A stretch of 64,000 nucleotides of DNA from Pseudomonas mandelii (GCF_900106065.1 NZ_LT629796.1:3937501-4001500), one strand, 5' to 3'; shown: positions 1-8,852, counted from the stretch's first letter. Notes: a model not told the origin generated them from the letters alone. A program made the numbers and translations.

Positions 1-315
1 CGCCGCCTGACGGGTCTGGGCCAACAGGATCAGGGGAGCGGCATACGCCGCCTGCAGGCTGAACGCCAGGTTGAGCAGGATGAACGGATAAACGTCGAAC
101 TGGGTCACGCCAGAGACGTTAAGGCAGATCCAGATCGCCACGATCAGCGTCTGGGCGCCCAGGAAGGTCGGCGTGCCGAAGAACCGTGCAAAGGCCTCGG
201 CGCGCAGGGCGAACTTGTCGTTGCCGAACGTTGGCTCCAAGTGGGCATGGGGGCGGTGAAAGCGCAGGTGATCGACGGCAGCGGCGGGTTTGGTTTCGTG
301 GGTCGGCGTGGTCAT
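1..315 (-). CDS. DUF1003 family membrane protein (partial, 3' end outside window)
   Basis: The reading frame is open from an ATG at 315 to the window edge and gives the first 105 residues. A soluble N-terminal stretch (HLRFHRPHAHLEPTFGND, about residues 17-34) is followed by two hydrophobic segments (about 50-67 and 75-98). This is the usual start of DUF1003 proteins, small inner-membrane proteins of unknown function with an RAEAFARFFG-like motif before the first membrane helix. The C-terminal part is cut off, so length and completeness cannot be judged. The family assignment comes from recognised motifs, not from an alignment. Confidence 0.75.
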   Translation of the reverse strand, partial: MTTPTHETKPAAAVDHLRFHRPHAHLEPTFGNDKFALRAEAFARFFGTPTFLGAQTLIVAIWICLNVSGVTQFDVYPFILLNLAFSLQAAYAAPLILLAQTRQAA

Positions 316-454
316 GATGATCTCTGCGTGGCGCTGGGACTGACGTTCACTATAGCCCCAGCGCCATTTTCATTTTGAAACACATTGCCGCGTTTTATTC
401 AGCGCGCGCTGTGATCGGTGTTTCGGCAGAGATTGTCATTTATGGCAGCTCGAT

Positions 455-1063
455 TCAGCGCTGATAACAGGCCAGGAACATGTCCAGTGCTGACTCCACC
501 ACGGTGCGTTGCATCTCATCTGACAGCGGGGGCAGCCCCATGGAAATCTGCGGCCAGAACGCAAAGGATTTAAGCATTCCCTGGATCTGCTGCGCGGCAA
601 ATTCGGGGGCGACCGGCTTCAACCGACCGTCCGCCTGGGCGGCGCGGATCCACACAGTCAGGCCTTCTTCACGCTCGCCCATCCGGGCCACCATGTTCTG
701 CGCGCGCTCGGGAGAATGGATGGTGGCGGCGATCGCCACCCGCGCCAGGTCGAGAAAGTTTTCATCGCCCAGCATCTGCAATTTCGCCTGCAACATCTGG
801 CGCATTTGCTCGCGCAGGGGCAGGTCAGGGCGGTAGGACGTTTCCTGTTCGGCGGTCACCCGCGCCCACAGTTGATTGAGGATTTCGGCGAACAATTCTT
901 CCTTGCTGGGGAAGTGGTTGTACACCGTGCGCTTCGACACCCCAGCGGTGGCGGCGATCTTGTCCATGCTGGTGATGTCGAAACCGTTGGCACGGAATTC
1001 GGCAATCGCCGCCTGAATGATGGCTTCGCGTTTTCGGTCGGTGAGGCGCTGTGGAGCTGTCAT
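455..1063 (-). CDS. TetR/AcrR family transcriptional regulator
   Basis: 202 residues, typical TetR length. The N-terminal helix-turn-helix is clear (about residues 12-58), with the classic recognition-helix segment TAGVSKRTVYNHFPSKEELF. The C-terminal ligand-binding half resembles the AefR-like subfamily, which responds to small hydrophobic or xenobiotic ligands. The gene is divergent from the metallo-hydrolase gene at 1277. The space between them carries two palindromic sites of the TetR operator kind (1095-1110 and 1142-1157), so autoregulation and control of the hydrolase gene are likely. The ligand cannot be read from sequence. Confidence 0.9.
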   Translation of the reverse strand: MTAPQRLTDRKREAIIQAAIAEFRANGFDITSMDKIAATAGVSKRTVYNHFPSKEELFAEILNQLWARVTAEQETSYRPDLPLREQMRQMLQAKLQMLGDENFLDLARVAIAATIHSPERAQNMVARMGEREEGLTVWIRAAQADGRLKPVAPEFAAQQIQGMLKSFAFWPQISMGLPPLSDEMQRTVVESALDMFLACYQR

Positions 1064-1094
1064 AAGTACGCTTCGGCAGTCGGCAGAGAAGAAT

Positions 1095-1110
1095 TACACT
1101 CGGCAGTTTA
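1095..1110. promoter_or_regulatory. Candidate TetR operator, degenerate copy
   Basis: TACACTC-GG-CAGTTTA is a degenerate form of the palindrome at 1142-1157, with the same 7-2-7 geometry. It lies 32 bp upstream of the TetR start codon. It is probably the site used for autoregulation of the TetR gene. Confidence 0.5.
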
Positions 1111-1141
1111 CTTGTGATCCGCTTTGATGCAACCTAGAAAC

Positions 1142-1157
1142 TACACTGTGCAGTGTA
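1142..1157. promoter_or_regulatory. Candidate TetR operator, perfect palindrome
   Basis: TACACTG-TG-CAGTGTA is a perfect 7-2-7 inverted repeat in the divergent intergenic space. A further half-site (GTGCAGTGAA) follows at about 1175-1184. The position and symmetry fit binding by a TetR dimer controlling the hydrolase gene at 1277. Confidence 0.6.
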
Positions 1158-1276
1158 ATGTTTCGTTAATCCTGTGCAGTGAATACTAGAATTTCCGGCT
1201 GATGCGTGCGTGCTTTGGCCAATTATCGTCCCACCGTGAAATCCGCGCTTTGCGGTTTTTCTGGAGTTACTCAGAC

Positions 1277-2353
1277 ATGGCCGACTCAATTTCCCCTGCG
1301 GACAATGCCTCCACACCCGAAGCTTCCCGTCAGGCACAAGGACTGTTCCAGAATCATGTGCCTGTGCAACGTGAAGGCGTGCGAAAAATGCTGCGCATCA
1401 TGTGGAACATGATTTTCAACAAACCGCGCGACACTCGCCCAACTGCACCCGTCCCGGTGCAAGCCCTGAGCCACGCAGCATTGATCGCCGCGCCCAACCA
1501 CAGCGTCTATCGCCTCGGCCACTCCACCGTACTGCTGAAACTGCGGGACAAATTCTGGATCACCGACCCGGTCTTCGCCGAGCGCGCTTCACCCGTGCAA
1601 TGGGCCGGCCCCAAGCGTTTCCACCAGCCACCGATCAGCCTCGATGACTTGCCGCCGATAGAGGCGGTGATCCTGTCGCATGACCACTACGACCACCTCG
1701 ATTATCAAACGGTGCTCACACTGGCGGACAAGGCCAACTACTTCCTGACGCCACTGGGCGTAGGCGACACCCTGGTCAAATGGGGCGTCGATGCCAGCAA
1801 AGTGCGCCAACTCGATTGGTGGCAGGGCACGGAAGTCGATGGCATCCAGTTCATCGCCACACCGTCGCAGCACTTTTCCGGGCGCGGCCTGTTCGATGGC
1901 AACAGCACGCTCTGGGCCTCGTGGGTGATGATCGATGGCGACACGCGGATCTTCTTCAGCGGCGACAGCGGTTATTTCGATGGCTTCAAACGCATCGGCG
2001 AACAGCATGGCCCGTTTGACCTGACCCTCATGGAAACCGGCGCCTACAACGTCGAGTGGCCGCACATTCACATGCAGCCGGAAGAAACCCTGCAAGCGCA
2101 CATCGACCTCAAGGGCCGCTGGTTACTGCCCATCCACAACGGCACTTTCGATTTGTCGATGCACGCCTGGTTCGAGCCCTTCGACCGGATCCTCGCCTTG
2201 GCCTGGGAACGCAATGTGTCGATCACCACGCCGCAAATGGGCGAAGCGTTCAACGTCATGTACCCACAGCGAGGGGCCGCATGGTGGTCGGAAATGGAAA
2301 GTACAGTGAAGGAAGAAGGGCGTTTAGCTTGTAGCGGCTACAAGTCTGGATGA
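1277..2353 (+). CDS. MBL-fold metal-dependent hydrolase (NAPE-PLD/UlaG-like)
   Basis: 358 residues from the ATG at 1277, which has a GGAG ribosome-binding site about 10 nt upstream; the frame stays open to 1202 but that part has no good start. The metallo-beta-lactamase signature is complete: the metal-binding motif SHDHYDHLD (about residue 133), a distal histidine region at SQHFSGRG, the aspartate in FFSGDSGYFDGF, and a late histidine in LLPIHNGTFDLS. The overall pattern resembles the N-acyl-phosphatidylethanolamine phospholipase D-like branch. No signal peptide is visible, so it is probably cytoplasmic. The divergent TetR gene and the operators suggest induction by a lipid-like or xenobiotic compound; the substrate is unknown. 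Confidence 0.85.
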   Translation: MADSISPADNASTPEASRQAQGLFQNHVPVQREGVRKMLRIMWNMIFNKPRDTRPTAPVPVQALSHAALIAAPNHSVYRLGHSTVLLKLRDKFWITDPVFAERASPVQWAGPKRFHQPPISLDDLPPIEAVILSHDHYDHLDYQTVLTLADKANYFLTPLGVGDTLVKWGVDASKVRQLDWWQGTEVDGIQFIATPSQHFSGRGLFDGNSTLWASWVMIDGDTRIFFSGDSGYFDGFKRIGEQHGPFDLTLMETGAYNVEWPHIHMQPEETLQAHIDLKGRWLLPIHNGTFDLSMHAWFEPFDRILALAWERNVSITTPQMGEAFNVMYPQRGAAWWSEMESTVKEEGRLACSGYKSG

Positions 2354-2466
2354 TGTTTCCTACATTGACAGCTCCTTGTGACTGACAGCTGTTTCCTACG
2401 GTTTCGGTAGGCTGTGCGGCGGGTGAAATGACTCACCCGCAATTGGCCATATCAAGGATGCTGTAA

Positions 2467-3996
2467 ATGAAGGACGTTTTAAAAAGCCGCATGACGGCAC
2501 TGGCGCAGATCATTCTGCTATCGGTCACCGGACCTGCATTCGCAGACAGCAACGCCTCCGTCACTGCCCAGTCGCTCGAATATGCGAGCGTCAGCGAGCT
2601 TACCGAGCGGATGGCGCGCAACGAACTCACCTCAGTCACACTGGTGGAGTATTTGCAGGCGCGCATCCACACGCTGGACAAGCAAGGGCCGACGATCAAC
2701 GCGATTATCGAGCTCAACCCACAGGCCATCGACATTGCCACCGCTTTGGACCAGGAGCGTCAGGACGGAAAAGTGCGTGGTCCGCTGCACGGCATTCCTG
2801 TTCTGCTCAAGGACAACATCGACACGGCGGACCAGATGCAAACGAGCGCGGGTTCGTTGGCCATGGTCGGTCAGCCTGCTGCGAACGACGCGTTTGTGGT
2901 CCAACAGCTGCGTGACGCAGGTGCCGTCATCCTCGGCAAAACCAACATGAGCGAATGGGCTTACGTCCGGGAAATGGGCTTGCCCCACGGTTGGAGTGGC
3001 CGAGGTGGCCAGGGTAAAAACCCCCACGTGTTAAATGGCGAAATCTGTGGTTCCAGCTCGGGTTCAGCCGCCGGTGTTGCCGCCGGTTTCGCACCGTTGG
3101 CCATGGGGACCGAAACCAACGGTTCCATCGCGTGCCCTGCTTCGGCTAATGGCGTGGTGGGCGTCAAGCCTACGCTGGGTCTGTTCAGCCGATCGGGCAT
3201 CATTCCCATCACCCGTCTGCAGGATACGCCGGGTACCCTGACGCGCACCGTTCGTGACGCCGCGCTGATGTTCAACGCCCTGCAAGGCATTGACGCCCGT
3301 GACCCTGTCACCAGCGATGCGCCAGTGGGCGTTGACTACACCGCGCTGCTCAACACGGATGCACTGCAAGGCAAAAGAATCGGTTATCCGACCGAGTACG
3401 TCGGCACCAACGGCACTGTGCTTCGACCCGGTTTTGAATTCCTGATGGCATTGGCCACACTGGAAGAGCAAGGCGCGACCCTGGTGCCGTTGAGCGTCCG
3501 ACTGCCGGATATCGATGGCTACTTCAACACCCTCATGGCAGGCATGAAACATGAACTGCCCGAGTACCTGGCCAGCCGCTCAGGGTTACCGATTCAGACG
3601 CTTCAACAGTTGATCGATTTCAACGAGCTGAATCCGGGTGCCGAAGGTTACGGGCAGCAAATGCTGAACGACATCAACCAACTGGACATGACCCACTCAC
3701 AGGCAACCGAGATGTTCGGCGTGCTCAGTGCCAGCTTCAAGGCTGCCATTGATGAGCAAATGGCTGAACATAATCTGGATGCAATGTTCGCCGATGCCGA
3801 TGGCTACTCGCAATTCAGTGCCGCAGTCGCTGGCTACCCAGCCATTACCGTCCCGTCGGGCATGAACAGCGATGAACTGCCAACGTCTGTGTTCTTTTTC
3901 GGCCAGCGCTGGAGTGAACCCCAACTGCTGGCGCTGGCTTACAGCTATGAACAAGCGTCGTTAGAGCGTCAGAATCCGGCGTTTCGGGAGCAGTAA
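2467..3996 (+). CDS. Secreted amidase-signature-family hydrolase
   Basis: 509 residues; AAGGA lies 9 nt before the ATG. A Sec signal peptide is visible (residues 1-27, cleavage after PAFA). The amidase signature core follows: catalytic Lys in VLLKDNIDTAD (about 117), and the Gly/Ser-rich box CGSSSGSAAGVAAGFAP containing the cis-Ser, with the nucleophilic Ser in TETNGSIACPASANG. Together these supply the Ser-cisSer-Lys triad. Members of this family hydrolyse amide bonds in a wide range of substrates, so no substrate can be given. Export to the periplasm is notable, since most relatives such as GatA are cytoplasmic. It stands alone on this strand with no obvious operon partner. Confidence 0.88.
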   Translation: MKDVLKSRMTALAQIILLSVTGPAFADSNASVTAQSLEYASVSELTERMARNELTSVTLVEYLQARIHTLDKQGPTINAIIELNPQAIDIATALDQERQDGKVRGPLHGIPVLLKDNIDTADQMQTSAGSLAMVGQPAANDAFVVQQLRDAGAVILGKTNMSEWAYVREMGLPHGWSGRGGQGKNPHVLNGEICGSSSGSAAGVAAGFAPLAMGTETNGSIACPASANGVVGVKPTLGLFSRSGIIPITRLQDTPGTLTRTVRDAALMFNALQGIDARDPVTSDAPVGVDYTALLNTDALQGKRIGYPTEYVGTNGTVLRPGFEFLMALATLEEQGATLVPLSVRLPDIDGYFNTLMAGMKHELPEYLASRSGLPIQTLQQLIDFNELNPGAEGYGQQMLNDINQLDMTHSQATEMFGVLSASFKAAIDEQMAEHNLDAMFADADGYSQFSAAVAGYPAITVPSGMNSDELPTSVFFFGQRWSEPQLLALAYSYEQASLERQNPAFREQ

Positions 3997-4097
3997 GGTC
4001 CAAGACCAAGGCAGGTGATGGTGGGCGTTAAAGGCCGTGGCTGCTCGACCAGCGAGGCAAGCCATGAGCCTTCCTGAAAGGGCGATCCAGTCACGCC

Positions 4098-4370
4098 TCA
4101 GAACGCCTGATCTTCTGCCGTCGGGCCGCTCGCCATGGAGCGGCCCGCGATCTTCGCCACCGTCAGGTCGCAAACATTCCCGTCGAGAATTTCATCCATT
4201 TCCCCCGCTGACAGTCCAAGCCTCTGCGCCGCTTCCAGCTTGCCCAACTGACCGGTGTCGAGCAGCATGCCGATCTTCATCAGGTATTCGGCCTTGGCCC
4301 TCATTTCCCCCGCATCGGCAGCACCCGAAGACGGATGACCAAGCCTGTCGCATTCATCGATTCCATTCAT
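4098..4370 (-). CDS. Small helix-turn-helix-like protein, second gene of an HTH pair
   Basis: 90 residues if it starts at the ATG at 4370, which has AGGAG about 7 nt upstream. A GTG at 4385 would overlap the upstream gene's stop but has a worse site. The segment LEAAQRLGLSAGEMDEILDG (about 49-68) resembles the HTH of XRE antitoxin-like regulators (HTH_37 type), followed by DLTVAKIAGR. The gene follows the XRE gene at 4382-4699 with almost no gap, so the two are likely co-translated. No toxin gene (HigB or RelE type) is visible next to them. The function is unknown; it may be a solitary regulator pair. Confidence 0.6.
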   Translation of the reverse strand: MNGIDECDRLGHPSSGAADAGEMRAKAEYLMKIGMLLDTGQLGKLEAAQRLGLSAGEMDEILDGNVCDLTVAKIAGRSMASGPTAEDQAF

Positions 4371-4381
4371 CTGCTGACTCC

Positions 4382-4699
4382 TCACTCAACCATCGCGTAG
4401 TCCGCCCGACCCACCGGATCAGGCGTCGACCCTCTCACATTCATCCCCCGACCCGGCGCAAATCCGGGGAAGAACACCAGGCCTTCCGATTCAAACCGAT
4501 ACGCCAACGCCAGCCGGGTGACATCCAGCACATCGCGTTCGGCCTCGAATCGCACAATGGCGTCCACGGAGACACCGGATTCCTCCGAGAGCTCTTCCAC
4601 GCTCCAACCCAGCATCGCTCGGGCCTGGGCACAGTGGGCCGGGGTGAATTGGAAAAGGGCGATACGTTCCAGGGTGATTTTCATCGCAAGAGAGGCCAT
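4382..4699 (-). CDS. XRE-like helix-turn-helix DNA-binding protein
   Basis: 105 residues. The HTH spans about residues 25-60 (ARAMLGWSVEELSEESGV then SVDAIVRFE), as in short XRE-type regulators. The C-terminal part, with a FFPGFAPGRGMNVRG segment, has no domain I recognise. The start at 4699 is supported by GGAG 6 nt upstream. An inverted repeat (4737-4754) just upstream is a plausible autoregulatory operator. The second HTH-like gene follows directly downstream. Confidence 0.75.
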   Translation of the reverse strand: MASLAMKITLERIALFQFTPAHCAQARAMLGWSVEELSEESGVSVDAIVRFEAERDVLDVTRLALAYRFESEGLVFFPGFAPGRGMNVRGSTPDPVGRADYAMVE

Positions 4700-4736
4700 G
4701 GTGTTCTCCGGGCTCGAGAGTGCTAATCCAAAAAGT

Positions 4737-4754
4737 ACTGTTGTTTTGTACAGT
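4737..4754. promoter_or_regulatory. Candidate operator upstream of the XRE gene
   Basis: ACTGT-N8-ACAGT is an inverted repeat 38 bp upstream of the XRE start codon. It is embedded in a tandem repeat in which a GTAC-containing box followed by GTTGTTTTG occurs twice. Such sites are typical autoregulatory targets for small HTH proteins. It is inferred from position only. Confidence 0.4.
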
Positions 4755-4792
4755 TGTTTTGCGCCCGGATCAAACTCATTTTTTGATTTTTT

Positions 4793-5560
4793 CTATGTCG
4801 CCCCCTCCATCCAGACGGACGGTGCCTGCCCCAATACGCGGCGAAACATGGTCGAGAATGCCGCCGGGCTGTCATAACCGAAATCCAGCGCAATGCGCGT
4901 CACCGGCGTCCCCGCCGCCAACCGCGCCAGGGCCAGCACCACGCAGGCCCGCTGGCGCCATTGGCTGAAACTCAGCCCTGTCTGCTGTCGGAACAGCCGA
5001 TTGAACGTGCGCAAGCTGATGTGCAATTGATCGGCCCATTGCTGCGGCGATTGATGCGCGTCGGGCCGCTGCAAAAAGCCTTGGCACAACCCTAGCAACC
5101 GCGCATAGACCGGTAACGGAATGTGCAACGGCAAGTGAGCACTGCGCGCCAGTTCATGCAGCAGCAAGTCGATCAGCGCGCCATCGCGCCCGGCCTCGTC
5201 GTACGCCAGCGGGATCTCCACCGCCTCCATCAACAAGTGCCGCATCAACGGCGACACACTGATCACCTGGCAACGATCCCCCAAATCAACCGCATCAGGT
5301 TCGATGTACAAACTGCGCGTGCTCACCCCCAGCATCAGCACCTCATGCGCCACCCCGGCCGGAATCCACACCGCTCGCTGCGGCGGCACCACCCAATTGC
5401 CATCGTGCGTACTGACCTGCATCACCCCCGTCGCGCCGTACAGCAGTTGTGCCCGCCGATGCGTATGACGGGGCAACACATGACCGTGGGAATAATCCGT
5501 ACCGATCGCCACCACCGAGCGCGGTGTGTCATCCAGCAGATTGATCGAAACATTGCGCAT
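4793..5560 (-). CDS. AraC family transcriptional regulator with N-terminal cupin
   Basis: 255 residues from the ATG at 5560 (MRNVSINLLDD); upstream in-frame starts have weaker context. The N-terminal half is a cupin-like sensor (HVLPRHTHRRAQLLYGATG, then VVPPQRAVWIPAGVAHEV). The C-terminal half carries two HTHs, including WADQLHISLRTFNRLFRQQT and VTRIALDFGYDSPAAFSTMF, the AraC signature. The pattern matches the NimR-like subgroup, which controls adjacent exporters. It is divergent from the TauE/SafE gene at 5673, so control of that transporter is likely. Confidence 0.88.
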   Translation of the reverse strand: MRNVSINLLDDTPRSVVAIGTDYSHGHVLPRHTHRRAQLLYGATGVMQVSTHDGNWVVPPQRAVWIPAGVAHEVLMLGVSTRSLYIEPDAVDLGDRCQVISVSPLMRHLLMEAVEIPLAYDEAGRDGALIDLLLHELARSAHLPLHIPLPVYARLLGLCQGFLQRPDAHQSPQQWADQLHISLRTFNRLFRQQTGLSFSQWRQRACVVLALARLAAGTPVTRIALDFGYDSPAAFSTMFRRVLGQAPSVWMEGAT

Positions 5561-5672
5561 TGAGCGTTTTCCAACAGTTGGCGTAAACGCGAACATTATT
5601 GGCTGACTTGCTGAAGCAGGCCAAGGCGCATCGCTCTATTGTCGACCGCTCTCAACCAACGGACGACGCGCA

Positions 5673-6488
5673 ATGTTTTATCTCCTGCTGGCATTTTTCG
5701 GGTGCGTGACTGGCGTCACTGCGGTGTTGTTCGGCTTTGGCGGCGGCTTCGTTGTGGTGCCATTGCTTTATCGCATGCTCATGGCTAGCCACGGTGCCGA
5801 TGACCCCGTCAGCCAATCGGCAATGCACATTGCCGTGGCGACTTCGACCTGCGTGATGATCGTCAACGCACTGATCGCCACCGGCAAACACCGCCGCGCC
5901 GGTAATCTCATTCGTCATTATCTGTGGCCGCTGGGCGGGTTCATCGGCCTGGGCGCAATCCTCGGAGCGCTCGCCGCGATGTGGGTGAGTGGCGAGGTGA
6001 TTCGTTATGCCTTCATCGCGTACCTGGGCGTGACCATTGTGGATTGCCTGTTCCGACGTGGTTTTCTGACAGCGTCCGACACCACAATCCCACGACGGTT
6101 GGGGAGGGCGGAAGTGTCTGGCGGTGGTGTAGGAATCGGCATTATCGCGACCTTTCTCGGCGTAGGCGGCAGTGTCATGACTGTGCCGTTGTTGCGTCGA
6201 TGCGGGTTGAGCATGAGTCAGGCGACGTCCATGGCTAATCCGTTAAGTCTGCCGGTGGCGTTGGCCGGGACGCTGACTTACATGGCGATGGCGGGGTTCA
6301 CCGAGTTTGATCTGGGACCGTGGTTTGTCGGTTATGTGGATCTGCTGGCGTTTGCGGTGTTGACGATGGGATCGTTGGTGGGGATTCGGTTGGCCACGCC
6401 TTGGATCGGGCGGATTCCGGATCGGGTGCATGCGCGGGTCTATGTGGGGTTGCTGGTGTTGGTGATGGTCAGCATGTGCCTGAACTGA
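5673..6488 (+). CDS. TauE/SafE family membrane transporter
   Basis: 271 residues with about eight hydrophobic segments spread along the whole length. The characteristic duplicated glycine-rich motifs are present: FFGCVTGVTAVLFGFGGGFV near the N terminus, and GIGIIATFLGVGGSVMTVPL in the middle, followed by QATSMANPLSLPVALAG. TauE/SafE proteins move small anions such as sulfite or sulfoacetate and other organic anions across the inner membrane, but the substrate is not readable here. The divergent AraC gene is the likely regulator. Confidence 0.9.
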   Translation: MFYLLLAFFGCVTGVTAVLFGFGGGFVVVPLLYRMLMASHGADDPVSQSAMHIAVATSTCVMIVNALIATGKHRRAGNLIRHYLWPLGGFIGLGAILGALAAMWVSGEVIRYAFIAYLGVTIVDCLFRRGFLTASDTTIPRRLGRAEVSGGGVGIGIIATFLGVGGSVMTVPLLRRCGLSMSQATSMANPLSLPVALAGTLTYMAMAGFTEFDLGPWFVGYVDLLAFAVLTMGSLVGIRLATPWIGRIPDRVHARVYVGLLVLVMVSMCLN

Positions 6489-6589
6489 TCGTCATCACGT
6501 TAGCTTTTTATCGATTCTCGAACACGGGTTCGCCATAATCCGCCGCTCTTTCTTGCGAGCCAATACTCGCTGCATTCAAGGATGATTTG

Positions 6590-7762
6590 ATGTTTAAAGG
6601 ACTGTTTCGTCTTGCTGGCATTGTCGTATTGGTGTGCTCCACGTTTTCTACGATGTTGTGGGCCGACAGCGGCAGGCAGGTCTATACCGGGACTCTGGGA
6701 AAAATGCCGATTGTGCTGGAGGTGAGCGCCGATGGCAGTGAGGGTCGTTACTTTTACCAAAAGTACCGCAAGGACTTGGTGCTTAGTGGCTCAAAGGAAG
6801 GAAAAGCACTTGTGCTGGAAGAGGGTGACCAGCGATATGGAGAGCACAAACCTTTTCCGACAATTCGCTTACAACCAAAGTCCAGCGGCTGGTCCGGAGA
6901 ATGGACTAGCCCTAAAGGCAAAGTCTTGAAGATTGACCTGCAGCCAGCGAACCTTCCTCAGATTCCCGCTGACACCTTGCCCTATCTCGCCAGACTTCAC
7001 GACAAGGCGCCTTATGAATACCTGCGTTTGCAGGGTATGAAGCTTACACAAGGCAAGACTGAAACCTTCATGGGTTACACGCTGCAATGGTGGCGCGACC
7101 CACAATCCAAAGCCGAGCTGTTTGAAGTGGTTTCGGGCTACAACGCTGAGGAGCGTAAGCGTATCAATCAGCAATTGATGGGCCGTTTGTGGCAGGAGGT
7201 TGTGGGGTATTACGGATGCTTCGCTAACTACGCTGACGCCTACTACGCACAGACGAGTCAGCCTCTGTGGATGACGCCGAACGTCATGAGCGTCCGTGTC
7301 TCAACCGAGTACTTCTGTGGCGGTGCTTACCCGGATCAGGTCAATGACTCACTCAACCTCGATGCTAAAACGGGCCAATCTCTGACGCTTGATGACGTGC
7401 TGTGGGTGGGACAGGGAAAGCCGCTGCACTACGAGGAAAACTACGACGCCTACATTTCTTCGTCTGAGTCATTCAGTGCCTATTCTGATTACCGCGGCAA
7501 AGAGCTGGCGCCGTGGCTGGTGGCGCAATTGCTTAATCTCTATCCCAATCAAATGACGGTCACACCAGAAGGGGACGACGACTGCGACTACGATGACGAG
7601 GACCGCTGGAGTTTTCCTTCCTGGTATTTCACCGAGCAGGGGATCAAGTTAGATCCGTCCTTTCCTCACGTGGCCGCAGTGTGTGGAAATGTGGGCTGGG
7701 GTGTCCTGCCGTATAGCCTGATCAAGCAACACCCCGGCGGCGTTGCGCTACAGCTGCCCTGA
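6590..7762 (+). CDS. Secreted protein of unknown function
   Basis: 390 residues from the ATG at 6590 (a TTG immediately precedes it; AAGGA lies about 8 nt upstream). An N-terminal signal peptide is clear, with a hydrophobic run LAGIVVLVCSTF and a likely cleavage after MLWA. The mature part starts with a beta-rich segment, then has two Cys-containing stretches (GYYGCFANYADAYYAQTSQP and STEYFCGGAYPDQVNDSLN) and an acidic DDDCDYDDEDRW patch (about 325-336). No enzymatic motif is recognised. The last 15 bases overlap the convergent gene at 7748. Confidence 0.75.
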   Translation: MFKGLFRLAGIVVLVCSTFSTMLWADSGRQVYTGTLGKMPIVLEVSADGSEGRYFYQKYRKDLVLSGSKEGKALVLEEGDQRYGEHKPFPTIRLQPKSSGWSGEWTSPKGKVLKIDLQPANLPQIPADTLPYLARLHDKAPYEYLRLQGMKLTQGKTETFMGYTLQWWRDPQSKAELFEVVSGYNAEERKRINQQLMGRLWQEVVGYYGCFANYADAYYAQTSQPLWMTPNVMSVRVSTEYFCGGAYPDQVNDSLNLDAKTGQSLTLDDVLWVGQGKPLHYEENYDAYISSSESFSAYSDYRGKELAPWLVAQLLNLYPNQMTVTPEGDDDCDYDDEDRWSFPSWYFTEQGIKLDPSFPHVAAVCGNVGWGVLPYSLIKQHPGGVALQLP

Positions 7763-8746
7763 TTGCGTACCCGATAACCCCGGCGCCTCACGAATAACAA
7801 AGTGATCCAGGTTCTCGATATTCGCACTGAACACCCCGAACGTCTGCTCGGGGTTTTTCTTGCTCGGCACCTGCTTCAACTCCGGCGTCACGCCATAAAA
7901 GAAGCAATACAACTCCGCTTCACTGTCGATGGCGTGCTTGATCTCTTCCAGAAACGCTTTGCGCTTGCGGTAGTTCTCGATCAACTTCTTGCTCAGGTAA
8001 ACGTTGACTGAATACGGCTTCTTCTTCGCCTCGTCCGCCTGCTTGAACCAGACCTTCTGCTCGAAATCGATGCGAAAGCTCTGCGTGTAATCCTTGATCT
8101 CCTTGATCTTGCCCCAGTAAATCAGCCCCTTGTTATCCGTCAGGTATTCGATCTTCTTGAAGAACGACCCGTAAGGCGCCGTGTGCTCGCCAATCTTCAG
8201 CGGCATGCGCTTGAGCAGGTCCTTGTCTTCGAAGTTCGACACAAAACACTCCACCGGATGGGCGAAGACACTGGTCTTGTCCGGCGCCGATTCACGGCTT
8301 GGGTGTTCTGTGTTGCTAGCCTCAGTGGTTGGCTTCGGATCGTCCCGCACCACATCCGCCGCCACCGCCGGGTTCGACGGCTTACGCACATACTCACGCC
8401 GAGTCAGCAACAACTCCGACGGGAAATGCTCCTCGCGACTGTCATCCGTTTCCGCACCGTCCACACCTGACGCCGACGCCTTGAGACTGGCATAAGGACA
8501 ATCCGCCACATGCCGGGTGCTGGGCGTGTTCTTGAAGTGCGGGGTGCGAACGTAATTCACGTTCTTGGCGTTGAACGTCGTCAGTACATTCGCCGCATCG
8601 AAGGCCAAACGACAGGCGTCGTTGGGGCATTGGAAGTGCTCCTTGGCGGAATCGAACTCCATGGTTTCGTCGAAATTGAGATCGCGCACGTCATAGATCG
8701 ACAGCTTGTCGTCGAGGCTGAGGCAGTAGGCGAGGTCGAATTTCAT
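7748..8746 (-). CDS. Hypothetical protein with CoiA-like N-terminal zinc motif
   Basis: 332 residues taking the ATG at 8746 (MKFDLAYCLSLDDK); the frame extends 20 codons further upstream but that part is proline-rich and atypical. The N-terminal region has FQCPNDACRLAF and, about 40 residues on, HFKNTPSTRHVADCPY. This C-x4-C ... H ... H-x3-C arrangement looks like the N-terminal zinc-binding module of competence protein CoiA and related proteins. A low-complexity linker follows, then a basic C-terminal domain rich in Tyr and Lys (about 185-310). The function is unknown. It marks the left end of the accessory island. Confidence 0.65.
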   Translation of the reverse strand: MKFDLAYCLSLDDKLSIYDVRDLNFDETMEFDSAKEHFQCPNDACRLAFDAANVLTTFNAKNVNYVRTPHFKNTPSTRHVADCPYASLKASASGVDGAETDDSREEHFPSELLLTRREYVRKPSNPAVAADVVRDDPKPTTEASNTEHPSRESAPDKTSVFAHPVECFVSNFEDKDLLKRMPLKIGEHTAPYGSFFKKIEYLTDNKGLIYWGKIKEIKDYTQSFRIDFEQKVWFKQADEAKKKPYSVNVYLSKKLIENYRKRKAFLEEIKHAIDSEAELYCFFYGVTPELKQVPSKKNPEQTFGVFSANIENLDHFVIREAPGLSGTQSGQL

Positions 8747-8852
8747 GGCAGGCTCGGGTCCTTGAGGGGGAAGGGTATTAATAGCGGGAGGCGGGGCGGG
8801 TTGCACTGACTGTTTTCAACACATCGCAAAATCGGCGGTAACACACCGTCCC

